64,000 bases of DNA from Pirellulimonas nuda (GCF_007750855.1 NZ_CP036291.1:5306905-5370904); one strand, 5' to 3'. Positions 17,541 through 27,169 are shown, counted from the stretch's first letter. Notes: generated from the letters alone by a model not told the origin. Program-made: numbers and translations.

Positions 17541-18794
17541 GGCGATTGCGCCAAGCTAGGCAATATGCGACCCTCTAGGCAAGCCGGCGTTTGGAATGGC
17601 AGCAGGTGTTGCCTGGCGGCCGGCGGGACCTGGAGGGATGGGCATGGGCGCCAAGGCGAGCGTGCGGATTGCGGAGCATTTCGAGGGCCTCACCGACCCG
17701 CGTCGGCGTGAGGTGACCTACCCGCTGGTGAACATCGTGGCGATGGCGTTGTGCGCGGTGCTGAGCGGGGCGGACGACTTCGTGGCGATCGCCGACTGGT
17801 CGCGGGAGAAGAAGGATTGGCTGGCGAGATTCTTGGACATGAGCAGTGGGGTCCCCTCGCACGACCGCTTCAACGCGGTCTTCGCGGCGATCAAGCCGGC
17901 GGAGTTCGAGAAGTGCCTGCTGAGCTTCATCACGGCGTTGCACGAGGTGACCGAAGGGCAGGTGATCGCGATCGACGGCAAGACCTTACGGAGGAGCTTC
18001 GACGCGGCGAGCAGCAAGGCGCCGATCCACATGGTCAGCGCGTGGGCGTCGGCCAATCACATCGCGCTGGGGCAGGTGGTCACCGACGCGAAGAGCAACG
18101 AGATCACGGCCATTCCCAAGCTGCTGGATATCCTAGAAATCCAGGGGTGTTTGGTGACGATCGATGCGATGGGCTGCCAGCGGGAGATCGCCGAGCAGAT
18201 CGTCGTGGGAGGGGGGGACTACGTGCTGGCGGTCAAGGGGAACCAGCCCAAGCTGCACACAGCGATCAAGGGCTTCTTCGCCGCCCACCTCGAAGACGAT
18301 TGCAGCGGCATCGATTGCCGCCGCTCCGAGTCGCACGAGAAGGGGCACGGCCGGCAGGACGATCGCTACTACTACTTAGCGAAGCTTCCGGACGGGTTCG
18401 ACGAGGGGAGCAAGTGGCGCGGGCTCAAGGCGATCGGCCTGGCGTGCCGCATCACGACCCACGCCGACGGAACGCAGACGCACGACACCCGCTACTACAT
18501 CGCCAGCCGCTACCTCAGCGGCCAAAAGTTCGCCGACGCGGTCCGTGGCCACTGGGCGATCGAGAACGCGTTGCACTGGCAACTAGACGTCACCTTCGGC
18601 GAAGACCAATGCCGCATCCGCAAAGGCCACGCCGACGCCAACTTCAGCCTGCTGCGCAGGACAGCGCTGAGCCTGCTCAAGAACAACACCTCACGCAAGC
18701 TGGGCGTCAAGAACAAACGCCTCGCGGCCGCATGGAGCGACCAGTATCGGCTGGAAGTCCTGTGCGGGAGGTGAGTTATGGTGCGATCGCCCTG
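17538..18794 (+). mobile_element. ISAs1-family insertion sequence
   Basis: About 1257 bp. Candidate terminal inverted repeats are 17538-17552 (CACGGCGATTGCGCC) and 18780-18794 (GGTGCGATCGCCCTG, whose complement is CAGGGCGATCGCACC), matching at 12 of 15 positions. Flanking bases do not form a direct repeat. On the right it abuts a 5'-truncated IS66 gene, and on the left it touches the sulfatase start, which fits a deletion or rearrangement after insertion. Family assignment rests on the transposase; the exact ends are inferred. Confidence 0.65.
17644..18774 (+). CDS. ISAs1-family transposase
   Basis: A 376-residue DDE transposase that looks intact. Family blocks: HFEGLTDPRRREVTYPLVNI at the N-terminus, IAIDGKTLRRSFD (first catalytic Asp), LVTIDAMGCQREIAEQIV (second Asp), DYVLAVKGNQPKL, and HWAIENALHWQLDVTFGED with the catalytic Glu. 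The start ATG 17644 is preferred because GGAGGG lies six bases upstream; ATG 17638 and ATG 17596 are in the same frame. No internal stop or shift is seen, so the element could still be active. Confidence 0.9.
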   Translation: MGAKASVRIAEHFEGLTDPRRREVTYPLVNIVAMALCAVLSGADDFVAIADWSREKKDWLARFLDMSSGVPSHDRFNAVFAAIKPAEFEKCLLSFITALHEVTEGQVIAIDGKTLRRSFDAASSKAPIHMVSAWASANHIALGQVVTDAKSNEITAIPKLLDILEIQGCLVTIDAMGCQREIAEQIVVGGGDYVLAVKGNQPKLHTAIKGFFAAHLEDDCSGIDCRRSESHEKGHGRQDDRYYYLAKLPDGFDEGSKWRGLKAIGLACRITTHADGTQTHDTRYYIASRYLSGQKFADAVRGHWAIENALHWQLDVTFGEDQCRIRKGHADANFSLLRRTALSLLKNNTSRKLGVKNKRLAAAWSDQYRLEVLCGR

Positions 18795-19414
18795 GCGACT
18801 ACTCGGGGATCATCCTGAACTGCGATCGGGCCAAGATGTACCTCGACGGCAAGCGGCTGCAGTGGTGCTGGGCCCACCTGAAACGCGACATCCAGAATCT
18901 GATCGATTCGCCCAACGGCCAAGTCAAACATCTGGGACGCGACCTGATGCGAGAGCACGTCCGGCTGTTCAAGCTCTGGAACCGTTACAAAGCCGGCAAG
19001 ATCAAGTGGCGCGCCTTTCAGGCCGACGCAGCGCCGATCCGCGACAGCGTGAACGGACTCGTGCTGCGCGGCAGCTACAGCGGCAACAAGCAGCTCGTCG
19101 GCTTCTGCGACGGGCTGCTGCCCCGCAAAGAGCACTTGTGGACGTTCCTGGAGGTGGAAGGGGTCGAGCCGACCAATAATACGGCCGAGCGTGCGCTCCG
19201 CCCGGCCGTGATCTACCGCAAGCTCAGCTTCGGCACGCAGAGCGCCTCGGGAAGCCGCTACCTAGAGCGGATGCTGAGCGTCTCGGAAACCTGCCGACTC
19301 CAGAACCGCAGCGCCTACGAGTACCTCGTTGAAGCGATGCAGGCTCACTTCGCAAGAAGGACCGCACCCTCACTGCTGACAGCAAAGAGCGCCAATGCAT
19401 ACGCCGCGGCGTGA
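18795..19414 (+). pseudogene. IS66-family transposase, C-terminal fragment
   Basis: An open frame encoding the C-terminal part of an IS66 (TnpC-type) transposase. Visible are YSGIILNCDRAKMY, the conserved CWAHLKRDIQNLID, VEPTNNTAERALRPAVIYRK with the catalytic Glu, and SFGTQSASGSRYLERMLS. The N-terminal half, including the leucine-zipper and zinc-finger regions and the first catalytic Asp, is absent because the sequence is cut by the ISAs1 copy. It is therefore not functional, although the remaining frame is undamaged, which suggests recent loss. Confidence 0.85.
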
Positions 19415-19442
19415 ATCAATTCACCAGGTCGTGAACGGTTAC
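18795..19442 (+). mobile_element. Right-end fragment of an IS66-family element
   Basis: The 3' part of an IS66 element. Its outer end reads GTGAACGGTTAC (19431-19442); the reverse complement starts GTAA, as is typical of IS66 terminal repeats. The left part of the element is missing where ISAs1 begins. The right end lies inside the 3' part of a sulfatase gene, whose codons are interrupted exactly at 19443. Confidence 0.75.
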
Positions 19443-20829
19443 AATCCCCAGCCCGAATGACCGACTGAGGCGCCTGATCCCTGCCGCTTTCGGTCAGGTA
19501 GCCGGGGAAGTGCCAGAACAGCGAGTCGCGTTCCACCGTTGCTTCGACATCCGCAAAGAGCGGCGAGATGTCCACCCCGTCGACCGTGGTTCCTTGGGGC
19601 ACAGCGCCCCCGGCTAGAGCCGCGAAGCTCCGATAGAAATCGACGCCGATGACCGGCGTGTGATTGACAGAGCCTCCATCCACTAGGTCAGGATTGCCGC
19701 TCCACGCGATCAGGGGCACACGGATGCCCCCTTCGTCATACTGGCCCTTCTCGCCTTTCAACGGGCCATTGTTCGATTGGCTTTGCTTGCCGCCGTTATC
19801 CGAGTAGAACAGCAGCAGCGTGTTCTCGGCGAGGGTATGGCCTGCATTGGAAGGGTCGGGCGTGGTTTCCAGGTAGTTGACGAGACGTCCGACGCTTTGG
19901 TCGAGACCTTCGATCAGCGCCCCGAATGAGGCGTTGCTGTCTTCTACGCCGGGCGCCTTGTTCTGGTACTTCGCCAGCAGGTCGCTTCGAGCATGGACAT
20001 TACCGATAGGCCCGTGCACCGCGAACGTGTTGAACTGCACGAGGAAGGGCCCCGACTTCTCCTGCTCCATGAAGTCGATCGCGGCGTCGGCCAGGGCGTC
20101 GGACACGTGCTTGTCGGTTCCCACCAGAGCATCCATGGCGGCATCGCTCACGCCGGAGGCGTACGGCTTGAGGTTGGCGTTCACGTACTGTTGCGTGTAG
20201 GGCGCCGCGTAGGGGTCGAGGCCCGGGCCGATGCTGCTTCCGAAGGTCCCGCCGCTTGCGTGATAGGCGCCGGGGCCGCCGGAGGCCTGTCCCCCGAAGT
20301 TTTCATGGAAGCCGTGATCCGAGACGATGAGGTTCGCCCCGTCTGTGCCGCTCTCGGTCACATGGAACTTTCCGAAATGGCTGGTCCGATAGCACGCGGC
20401 TTGCAGCATTTCCGCATACGTGAAACTCGAAGTCGGAATGGCCACTTCGCCATCCGCGAGACCCTGCTCCGGGCCGACGAGCATCGTGTTGTTGCCGGCT
20501 CGGTTCAGGCTGCCGACGTTAAAGACGTAGTTCGACGGCCGCGAGGCGTACACGCCGGTCAGCAGGGCGGCGCGGGTGGGCGCGCAGTTGGCCCCATTGG
20601 TGTAAGCGTTGGTAAACGCCATGCCTTCGCTAGCAATCCGCTCCAGGACGGGCGTTTCGTAGAAGTCGCTTGGATGGCCGAGATTGGTGATCGCGTTGCT
20701 CGTGTCCGACCAACCTAGATCGTCCGCCATGATGAAAACGATGTTCGGCTTGCCCTGCGCCAATGGGCAAACGTCGCTCAGGACGAGCGATGCGACGATG
20801 AGGGCCAGGGGTGTTCGTAGTTTTGACAT
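19345..20829 (-). pseudogene. Sulfatase truncated at its 3' end by IS66
   Basis: Genuine sulfatase sequence runs from 20829 to 19443 (462 codons). It has a signal peptide (LALIVASLVLSDVCPLAQG), metal motif VFIMADDLGWSD, formylglycine site C82 in C-A-P-T-R and FYSDNGGKQS. In intact relatives the motif VIRAGD is followed by W-K-L and a terminal ~60-residue domain; here AGD is followed by 32 codons read backwards from the IS66 end, stopping at 19345. The active site survives but the C-terminal substrate-contacting part is lost. It was probably the last gene of the operon starting at 25607. Whether the chimeric protein folds is unknown. Confidence 0.85.
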
Positions 20830-20972
20830 GTGCAGACTTCTTGATTATCGCTGGTTGACTATCGCAGGTGTGCGGGGCAGGCTACCGATCGGACCGGCGG
20901 GGTACGGACGGAGAGCGGCGCTTGAGTGATGACTCGAATGACCGGGCGCTTTCCACCCCCCTGCGGCAGCCG

Positions 20973-21413
20973 CTACTCCTGCAACTCAAACGTGTGTTCG
21001 TTGTCCTCCCCCTCCTTAATGTCGATCGCTAATTCCGTCCTTGAATTGTATCGTTTGGGCAAGTATTGCTCGACTTCTGCCTCCGTTACTCCGCTCTCCG
21101 GATCGGTGAAAGTCTGAGCTGTATCCCGCATCGCCTTGATCTCCACGCGGTACTCGCCCGGCGCCAGGCCCGGAACCCGTCCGATGCTAAACCGCCCATC
21201 GACGATATCGGCGCCGGCTGTTTGGCCGTCGCCGAGGGGGCGTAGGACGATGGCGCCACTGGGCAACGGATCGCCATTAAAGGTGACCTCGCCGCGCAGG
21301 GACGCCCGTCCGCTCTCGCCGCAACGTACGCACGCCCAGAGCGCGAGAATGACGATCGATAGCCGCGCGGTCGCCTGTTTCCAATCAGAAAGATGCGTCA
21401 ACCACTTCTCCAC
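20973..21413 (-). CDS. Lipoprotein with carboxypeptidase-regulatory-like domain
   Basis: A 146-residue exported protein with a hydrophobic leader and lipobox-like L-W-A-C ([18 protein letters not shown]), followed by one beta-sandwich domain: [23 protein letters not shown]... [20 protein letters not shown]... [12 protein letters not shown]. This form is very common next to DUF1559 genes in planctomycetes. The GTG start at 21413 overlaps the end of the DUF1559 gene by 29 bp, which points to coupled translation. The function is unknown; a surface-anchored partner of the DUF1559 pseudopilin is inference. A paralogue with the same neighbour is at 43684-44154. Confidence 0.78.
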   Translation of the reverse strand: MEKWLTHLSDWKQATARLSIVILALWACVRCGESGRASLRGEVTFNGDPLPSGAIVLRPLGDGQTAGADIVDGRFSIGRVPGLAPGEYRVEIKAMRDTAQTFTDPESGVTEAEVEQYLPKRYNSRTELAIDIKEGEDNEHTFELQE

Positions 21414-22449
21414 GATTCATGGTGCTCAGCGCTTGCCAGACGGGTAGGTCGATATCGTCAGCCACAAACTGTACCGAGGCGTCGCACAGCAAGGCCATCA
21501 CACCGCCGGGATGTCTGCTACGACTGCTGGTGTACGACTGCGTGTTGCTCGCTTGATTGTTCGCGCCTAGACGGTTGCAGGGCGCGTGTTCGTACTCTCG
21601 ACAGTTCCCTTCGTCTGGCGCGCTGCTGTTGGGGGACAGGAAGGTGGTTATGTTGCCGCAGCCCCCCTTCTCGCACCAGATACGGGCGCGTCGGTCACAC
21701 TCCGTGTCGCCCGGGGGCTGATTCATCTCCATCATGGCGAGCGTCTTCGAGGTTCCGTCAGTAACCTGAGCGAGCCGCGCCCCGAAGCTTAGGTGGAACG
21801 GCGCGACGCGCAGCGTTGCGGAAGCCAATGGGTTGGGCGGCCCGACGTTGCAGTCGGGGTGCGGCGCATCGGTGCTCGGCGCCTGCGGGATCTGGCAGAT
21901 CTGCCGCCATGCTCCCCAGTTGATGCCGTAATTGCCCTTCCAATCGATTCCGGCGCCGGCAACACACGCCGAAGCGTTCTGCGACTCGTCGCTCGGGCAC
22001 TGAAACGCGGCGAGCTTCTGCCCGACGGGGCTGTTCGCAACCGCGTATTGATCTTGCGTGCTTTGCTTGAAGTCGTACTGAGCGAACAGCGCCGACTCCT
22101 CCAGGTAAGGCAGGATGAAAGGCACGAACGCCGTCGCCACCTCGGTCGGGTGGTCGACCAAGCGCGTGAGCGTTGTCGCTTTCGCGTCGTAACCAAGGTT
22201 GCCCGGGGGGAGCCGCTTGTTTGACGACTCGTAGTTGTGAAGTGCGATCCCAAGCTGCTTGAGGTTATTCGTGCACTGAGATCGCCGCGCCGCTTCACGG
22301 GCTGCCTGCACGGCCGGCAGCAGGAGCGCGACCAGGATGCCGATGATGGCGATAACCACCAGCAGTTCTACTAAGGTGAAGCCCGCTTGATGAATATCTG
22401 CTTTACTGACGCGCGTCTGGCTCAAGCGTTTCGGATCGTGATCCATCAT
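21385..22449 (-). CDS. DUF1559 protein with prepilin-type leader
   Basis: A 354-residue pseudopilin-like protein. After a 23-residue charged leader comes the type IV prepilin motif G/FTLVE and a long hydrophobic helix ([18 protein letters not shown]), then the DUF1559 signature [20 protein letters not shown]. The C-terminal half has the family's [21 protein letters not shown] and [19 protein letters not shown] blocks. The start ATG 22449 (or the next codon, 22446) is chosen because upstream codons lack family similarity. It sits 43 bp after the tandem PEP-CTERM gene and overlaps the lipoprotein gene, so it is in the middle of a minus-strand operon. The function of DUF1559 is unknown. Confidence 0.9.
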   Translation of the reverse strand: MMDHDPKRLSQTRVSKADIHQAGFTLVELLVVIAIIGILVALLLPAVQAAREAARRSQCTNNLKQLGIALHNYESSNKRLPPGNLGYDAKATTLTRLVDHPTEVATAFVPFILPYLEESALFAQYDFKQSTQDQYAVANSPVGQKLAAFQCPSDESQNASACVAGAGIDWKGNYGINWGAWRQICQIPQAPSTDAPHPDCNVGPPNPLASATLRVAPFHLSFGARLAQVTDGTSKTLAMMEMNQPPGDTECDRRARIWCEKGGCGNITTFLSPNSSAPDEGNCREYEHAPCNRLGANNQASNTQSYTSSRSRHPGGVMALLCDASVQFVADDIDLPVWQALSTMNRGEVVDASF

Positions 22450-22492
22450 TTTCTCGGTGATTGCCTGCTTGTGGTCATGAATACGACGGCGA

Positions 22493-24832
22493 TTAAAACC
22501 CGCAGGTACGGCGGCCCAGTAGACCCCCAAGGACCACGAACAGAGACACCGCGGCGGCGGGCTCCGGCACGGCGCTGCCCGGGCTGGCGCCGCCGACGGC
22601 TGGGTTGCCGAAGCCGTTCTTCCACGTGGTGTAGTCTCCCGGATCGACCGTGCCGCTGCCGTCGCCGTTGCCGTTCAGCACCGCCTCGTTGCCGCCCAGG
22701 TTGTCGCGCCACACGGTGTAGTCCGCCGCATCCACGACGCCGTCGTCGTTGAAATCGCCGCTGAGGCCTTCCGACGCTAGGTACCGCACGATGCCGGTCT
22801 GGATCTCGGTTTGACCTACCTGCCGGTAGAGGAACGTGAGGTCCTGCTCGCCACCCGGAACGAAGCCGGAACCCAACGAGATTTCGGCTCCATCGAGGAC
22901 GACGGAGCTTCCGAGCAGAAACGATTCCGCGATGAAGGTAGCCGAGTTCGCCAAGCCCGGCTCCCAGCCGTTGCCCGACCCGTTGCCGCCCGGGAAGCCG
23001 GGGTCGCCCGCCAGGCCCGTGAACCCGGCGGGGTTCAGCGAGCCGCCATCGGCACCCGCGTCCGCGCTGACAATCTGAATGGCGTCGATCTCGATGCCGG
23101 GCGGAGGGGTCGCCCCGCCGATGGTGCCCCCCACCAGCCTTAGTTCTCCATTGCTAAACACTTGCAGGGTCAGCGGTCTAGGCCGGGCGCCGATGAAGAC
23201 CCGCAGGTCGTTCCACAGCAGCCCGCCATTGTCGTTCACCACGTTCTCTAGCGAACTAAACTCGAGCACCGTACCCGCGGCGACCGCGATGTCTCCCAGG
23301 GGGATGTCGTCTTCGGGGCCTTCGGAGGCGCCCATGTCGGAGGTGATGTAGGTGAAATTGCCGCCGCCGAATGGATCGACGCCGCCGGAGACGTACGACA
23401 GCCGGAAACCTTCATTTTCCGACTGCAGGGACCCCACGCGGAGCGACGACAGGTTGATGTCGGTATCGAAGCTAAACCGGAAGGTTTCCCCGTCCACTGC
23501 CGTGTCCATGCGACGCATCGTGTTGGTGTTGCCGGCGTCGTTAGCAGAGAAAATCCCGATGCCTGTCGCGTTCGATCCGTACGAGCCGGGCGCGTTTGTA
23601 GTAAATCCCTGGAGCGTCATGGTGACGCCCCCTTGGGTGTTCATTAGGGGATCAAGCGGCGATTGATCGGCGATCGGGAAATTGCTGGTGGCCCCGAAGT
23701 CGAAGACGATCACTTGTGCGCTGGCGGGAGCGCCCGAAAGGACGCACGCCGCTAGTGCGACGACGCATCCAGCAACAAGGACGACGCGTGGCGTCCAGGA
23801 CCGAACGCGTCCGGCCGCTCGCACCGCGGCCATCAGAACAAACCCGCAGCAGGCCAAGAGCCCGGCGGATGGCTCGGGGACGGCGCCGAAGGTTGGCAAC
23901 GCCGCGAATGCCGCGGCGCCGTTCGCGTCGATGTAGAGGCTCTTAAAATCGACGAAGTCGTTGATGTCTGTCACGCCGTCGAAGTTCACATCGCCCATTT
24001 GGTAGGCGGCGGTCGTTGTCAACATGCTCAAATCAGCTCCTTGCCCGGAACGGAAGAGTTGCCAGTCGGCCGGATCAATGTCTCCGTCGAAATCTAGATC
24101 ACCAAGAGCCCTCTCCATGCCGTTTCCGTCGAGGATGAACGACGTGTCGGACACCACCAGATCGTCCATCAGCCCGCTGTACACGCGCACCAGATTGCGA
24201 TTGGCGCCGACGATGAAGGACTCCATCGACACAGGGAAGCCGCCAACGCCCGTAAGCTGCCCATCGACGTAGGCGAGCACGGTTTGAGGAACCGCGTGGT
24301 AGGAGAGGATGATTTCTTGCCAGGTATCGGCCGCCAGATCCCCCCCGTCTACCAGGTCGAACGAGCCGAACGCCGTTACACTCGCGACCGTGGAGCCGTT
24401 TTCAATCTGCCAATCGGAGTTCGCAAAGGCGCCCTCGGAAACCCCGGACACGATGCCCCTAGAGCCCATCGGGTCGTCGATGAAGGCTTGATTGGGATTG
24501 ACCCAAAGCCGGACGGTGAAGTTGTCGCTCGGAGTAAAGTTGGGAAACGCTGCCGTTGGGAACTGGATGAACTTCCCGTTCTCGAAGTCGATCGGCTCGA
24601 ACAACGCCGAGGAAGCGCCCGCGGAGCCGGGCCGTACATTCGCGGAAGAAGCGAGAACCCCGAAGAACCCGGCGTCCGCGATGGCGCCGGTCCGGTTGTT
24701 GCCACTCGTGTCTTGTGCGAGGTTTCCGGCGTTCTCGAAACTCAGCCTGAGCACTTCTGCGGCATGGACGCCGCTGTACGCGCTGAGTAGCAGTGCAGCC
24801 GATGCCACGGCCCGAAGCTTCCAGTTACGCAT
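22493..24832 (-). CDS. Tandem PEP-CTERM protein: two exosortase cargos in one frame
   Basis: 779 residues in one uninterrupted frame, start ATG 24832 with signal peptide [17 protein letters not shown]. Module 1: a LamG/concanavalin-like domain (about 25-235), two dockerin-type repeats ([28 protein letters not shown]), then a full PEP-CTERM tail, VPEP at 318-321, a hydrophobic span and Arg residues at 338-349. Directly after comes a second hydrophobic stretch ending A-P-A-S-A (residues 350-372), like a signal peptide. Module 2: a beta-rich domain, two more dockerin-type repeats (about 691-742) and a final VPEP at 755-758. Module 2 is a paralogue of the stand-alone protein at 24906-25607. An internal ATG (23833, residue 334) could start module 2 alone, but no ribosome-binding site precedes it. 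Role unknown; surface display likely. Confidence 0.85.
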   Translation of the reverse strand: MRNWKLRAVASAALLLSAYSGVHAAEVLRLSFENAGNLAQDTSGNNRTGAIADAGFFGVLASSANVRPGSAGASSALFEPIDFENGKFIQFPTAAFPNFTPSDNFTVRLWVNPNQAFIDDPMGSRGIVSGVSEGAFANSDWQIENGSTVASVTAFGSFDLVDGGDLAADTWQEIILSYHAVPQTVLAYVDGQLTGVGGFPVSMESFIVGANRNLVRVYSGLMDDLVVSDTSFILDGNGMERALGDLDFDGDIDPADWQLFRSGQGADLSMLTTTAAYQMGDVNFDGVTDINDFVDFKSLYIDANGAAAFAALPTFGAVPEPSAGLLACCGFVLMAAVRAAGRVRSWTPRVVLVAGCVVALAACVLSGAPASAQVIVFDFGATSNFPIADQSPLDPLMNTQGGVTMTLQGFTTNAPGSYGSNATGIGIFSANDAGNTNTMRRMDTAVDGETFRFSFDTDINLSSLRVGSLQSENEGFRLSYVSGGVDPFGGGNFTYITSDMGASEGPEDDIPLGDIAVAAGTVLEFSSLENVVNDNGGLLWNDLRVFIGARPRPLTLQVFSNGELRLVGGTIGGATPPPGIEIDAIQIVSADAGADGGSLNPAGFTGLAGDPGFPGGNGSGNGWEPGLANSATFIAESFLLGSSVVLDGAEISLGSGFVPGGEQDLTFLYRQVGQTEIQTGIVRYLASEGLSGDFNDDGVVDAADYTVWRDNLGGNEAVLNGNGDGSGTVDPGDYTTWKNGFGNPAVGGASPGSAVPEPAAAVSLFVVLGGLLGRRTCGF

Positions 24833-24905
24833 GACGTCTTCCGTTCTGATGATGACTGTGATCGAAGATAGAAAAGGCGACGAGCCTTCGCTCACGGCTC
24901 CCGGC

Positions 24906-25607
24906 CTACCGATTCTGGCTCTGGTGCGCAGCTCTCCTGGCCGGGAAGCACGCTCCGATGGCGGCAAGCAGGAGAAGCGACGCAGTGGCCGGCTCCGGCA
25001 CCGGCTCCGTACTCACGACAAGGTCGTTCCACAACACACCGCCTGAGGCGTCATTCAATGAGCGAAACTCCAGCAGCGTGCCCGCGGTCACGAAAATGCT
25101 GCCTAAGGGGATGTCGTAGGTTGGTCCCTCGGTGGCTCCAGAGTCGGCAGTCGTGTAAGTGAAGCTGCCACCCGCGAATGGGTCATCGCCCGACAGGAAG
25201 GCCAGCGCAACACCTTCGTCGGCGCCGTTCACATTCCCAAGCCTCAGCGAGATGAGGAACACGTCTGTGTCGAAACTGAAGTGAACCGTCTCTCCATCTT
25301 CCGTGGCGCCGATTCGGCTCCGCTGCCCGCCATTGCCGGATTCCCCGCTGGTTTCGATACCAAAGCCCTGAGAGTTGGGGGTGTAGACTCCGCCTGGAGG
25401 GGTGGTCGTCATGCCCTCTAGAGTGAGGGTGACGCCATCGACGGCGTTCGATTGGGGTGACAACGAGACAGCGGGCACGACGAAATTGGCCGCCACGCCA
25501 GTGTTGACATCTACGCTTCCATCGCCGAAATCGAAGCGAATGGGCGCCGCCGTAGCGAAGCCACCAGCCACCAGAGACAAGCCGACGAGAATCAACTTCA
25601 GCCACAT
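24906..25607 (-). CDS. PEP-CTERM protein, stand-alone paralogue of the neighbour's second module
   Basis: A 233-residue exported protein: signal peptide KLILVGLSLVAGGFATAA, a beta-sandwich domain, and a C-terminal exosortase signal (VPEP, hydrophobic span, PARR). It shares many blocks with the second half of the tandem protein at 22493-24832, such as DGET-(V/F)-x-FSFDTD, FTY-(T/I)-T-(A/S)-D and LLWNDL. ATG 25607 is preferred; ATG 25619 is four codons upstream, but its first base falls in the IS701 target duplication. The IS701 copy begins at 25623, so the native promoter has been pushed about 1.55 kb away. It is the first gene of a probable five-gene operon. Confidence 0.82.
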   Translation of the reverse strand: MWLKLILVGLSLVAGGFATAAPIRFDFGDGSVDVNTGVAANFVVPAVSLSPQSNAVDGVTLTLEGMTTTPPGGVYTPNSQGFGIETSGESGNGGQRSRIGATEDGETVHFSFDTDVFLISLRLGNVNGADEGVALAFLSGDDPFAGGSFTYTTADSGATEGPTYDIPLGSIFVTAGTLLEFRSLNDASGGVLWNDLVVSTEPVPEPATASLLLLAAIGACFPARRAAHQSQNR

Positions 25608-25622
25608 TCGAGAGCACATTAG

Positions 25623-27169
25623 TACTACAGCGCTACGTTGATCTTGTTTGCGTTTGGGCGATCGGCCATGTTGTTGGTGTCGCAGGGGGGCGACCTGGCG
25701 CAGGGCCGCTAGCATGGACGCCGATGAGATCCGCCGTTTGAAGCCGGAATTGACGAGTTACTTGCACGAATTCGACGCCTGTTTCTCGCGTCGAGATACT
25801 CGTGCGCACTTGCCAACCTACGTCGAAGGCCAACTCTCCGAACTGCCCGCGAAGAGTTGCGAGCCGATGGCGCTGGCCGCCGGAGTGGCGCCGCGGACGC
25901 TGCAAGAGTTCCTGGCCCAGCACCGCTGGGACGAAGACGCCGTGCGCCGGCGACTCCAAGAGATCGTCCTCCGAGATCATGCGGGGCCGCACTCGATCGG
26001 CCTGATCGACGAAACGAGCGACGTCAAGAAGGGGGACAAGACGCCCGGCGTGCAGCGGCAGTACTGCGGCTGCGTCGGCAAGCAGGAGAACGGCATCGTC
26101 ACGGTCCACTTGGGCTACGCGACCGGCGACTTCCACGCGCTGGTCGACGGCGAGCTGTTCTTGCCGGAGAGTTGGTCGGAGGACCGCCAGCGGTGTCGGG
26201 CCGCCGGCATTCCCGAGGACATGGTCTACCGCTCCAAGTGGAAGATCGCCCTGGAGCTTTGCGATCGGGCCGCGGCCCACGGCGTGATGTTCGACTGGCT
26301 GACGTTCGACGAAGGCTACGGCGGAAAGCCGCTGTTTTTGCAGGGCTTGGACGGTCGAAAGCAACGCTTCGTCGCCGAGGTCCCGACGACGTTCTCGTGT
26401 TGGACCGACCGGCCGCGCGTGACGGAGCGACCCTTTCGCCGCGGCGGTCGCGGCCGGCCCCGCAAGGTCCCGCGGTTGGTCGCCGCAGCGAGCGCCCCGC
26501 AGAGCGTGCAAGACCTCGCCGAGAACTGGCCCGAGCTGCGCGATCAAGCGTGGACCCGGTACTACGTGAAGGACGGCGAGAAGGGGCCGCTCGTGTGGGA
26601 GGCGAAGCACGCCCGCATCGTCATGAAGAACGACGACGGGTTGCCGGGGATCGAACTCCACCTGCTCGTCGCCCGCAACGCATTGAACCACGATGAGGTG
26701 AAGTATTTCATCAGCAACGCCCCGTCCGACACGACCATCGAGACGTTGTTGCTGGTTGCGTTCTCGCGGTGGCGCGTCGAACGGTGCTTCCGCGACCAGA
26801 AGCAGGAGATCGGACTCGATCAGTGGGAGGGCCGCTGTTACCTCGGTCTCAAACGCCACTTGATCCTGTCGTGCGTCAGCTACTTGTTCCTGGCCCGCTG
26901 TCGTGAACGGCTGCGGGGGAAAAAATCCGGAGGTCACGGTCTGCCAAGTCCACGCCGCCGTCGGCGCGCTGCTGCCGAGTTGGCAGCGTAACGGCCGGGC
27001 CTCGCCGACGCTCATCGAGCACACCGCCAACGTCATCCAGCACTGGCAACAACGCAACGCCGCCGCGCGGGCCTCCCACCGGAAGCGAAACCTGAAAAAA
27101 CTGCGGAGAAACGGCATCATTCTCAAAGGCCTGATACGATGCAGATGGACGTGACCTAGCGCTGTAGTG
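25623..27169 (+). mobile_element. IS701-family insertion sequence with TTAG target duplication
   Basis: 1547 bp. The left end reads TACTACAGCGCTACG; the complement of the right end reads CACTACAGCGCTAGG, giving a perfect inner match ACTACAGCGCTA. Both sides carry TTAG (25619-25622 and 27170-27173), matching the YTAR-type 4-bp duplication known for IS701. The ends are therefore exact and the insertion seems recent, although the transposase frame is shifted. It lies directly upstream of the PEP-CTERM gene starting at 25607. Confidence 0.88.
25714..27154 (+). pseudogene. IS701-family transposase with a single frame shift
   Basis: From ATG 25714 the frame encodes an IS701 transposase with all three catalytic blocks: SIGLIDETSDVKKG (Asp), DWLTFDEGYGG (Asp) and RWRVERCFRDQKQEIGLDQ (Glu). 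At about 26920-26930, in GGGGGAAAAAAT, the frame shifts. Frame 1 ends at 26991 in a basic, meaningless tail, while the true C-terminus (KNPEVTVCQVHAAVGALLPS to the stop at 27154) continues in the +1 frame. Loss of one A from the six-A run would restore a full-length protein of about 480 residues. It is either a recent mutation, an assembly error or a slippage site. Confidence 0.82.

Noticed and set aside
26915-26935. Programmed -1 frameshift in the IS701 transposase
   Set aside because: Restoring the C-terminus needs a +1 (or -2) shift, not -1, so the usual A6 slippery -1 mechanism does not fit.
26903-27154. Separate small gene after the IS701 transposase
   Set aside because: It is the transposase's own C-terminus in a shifted frame.
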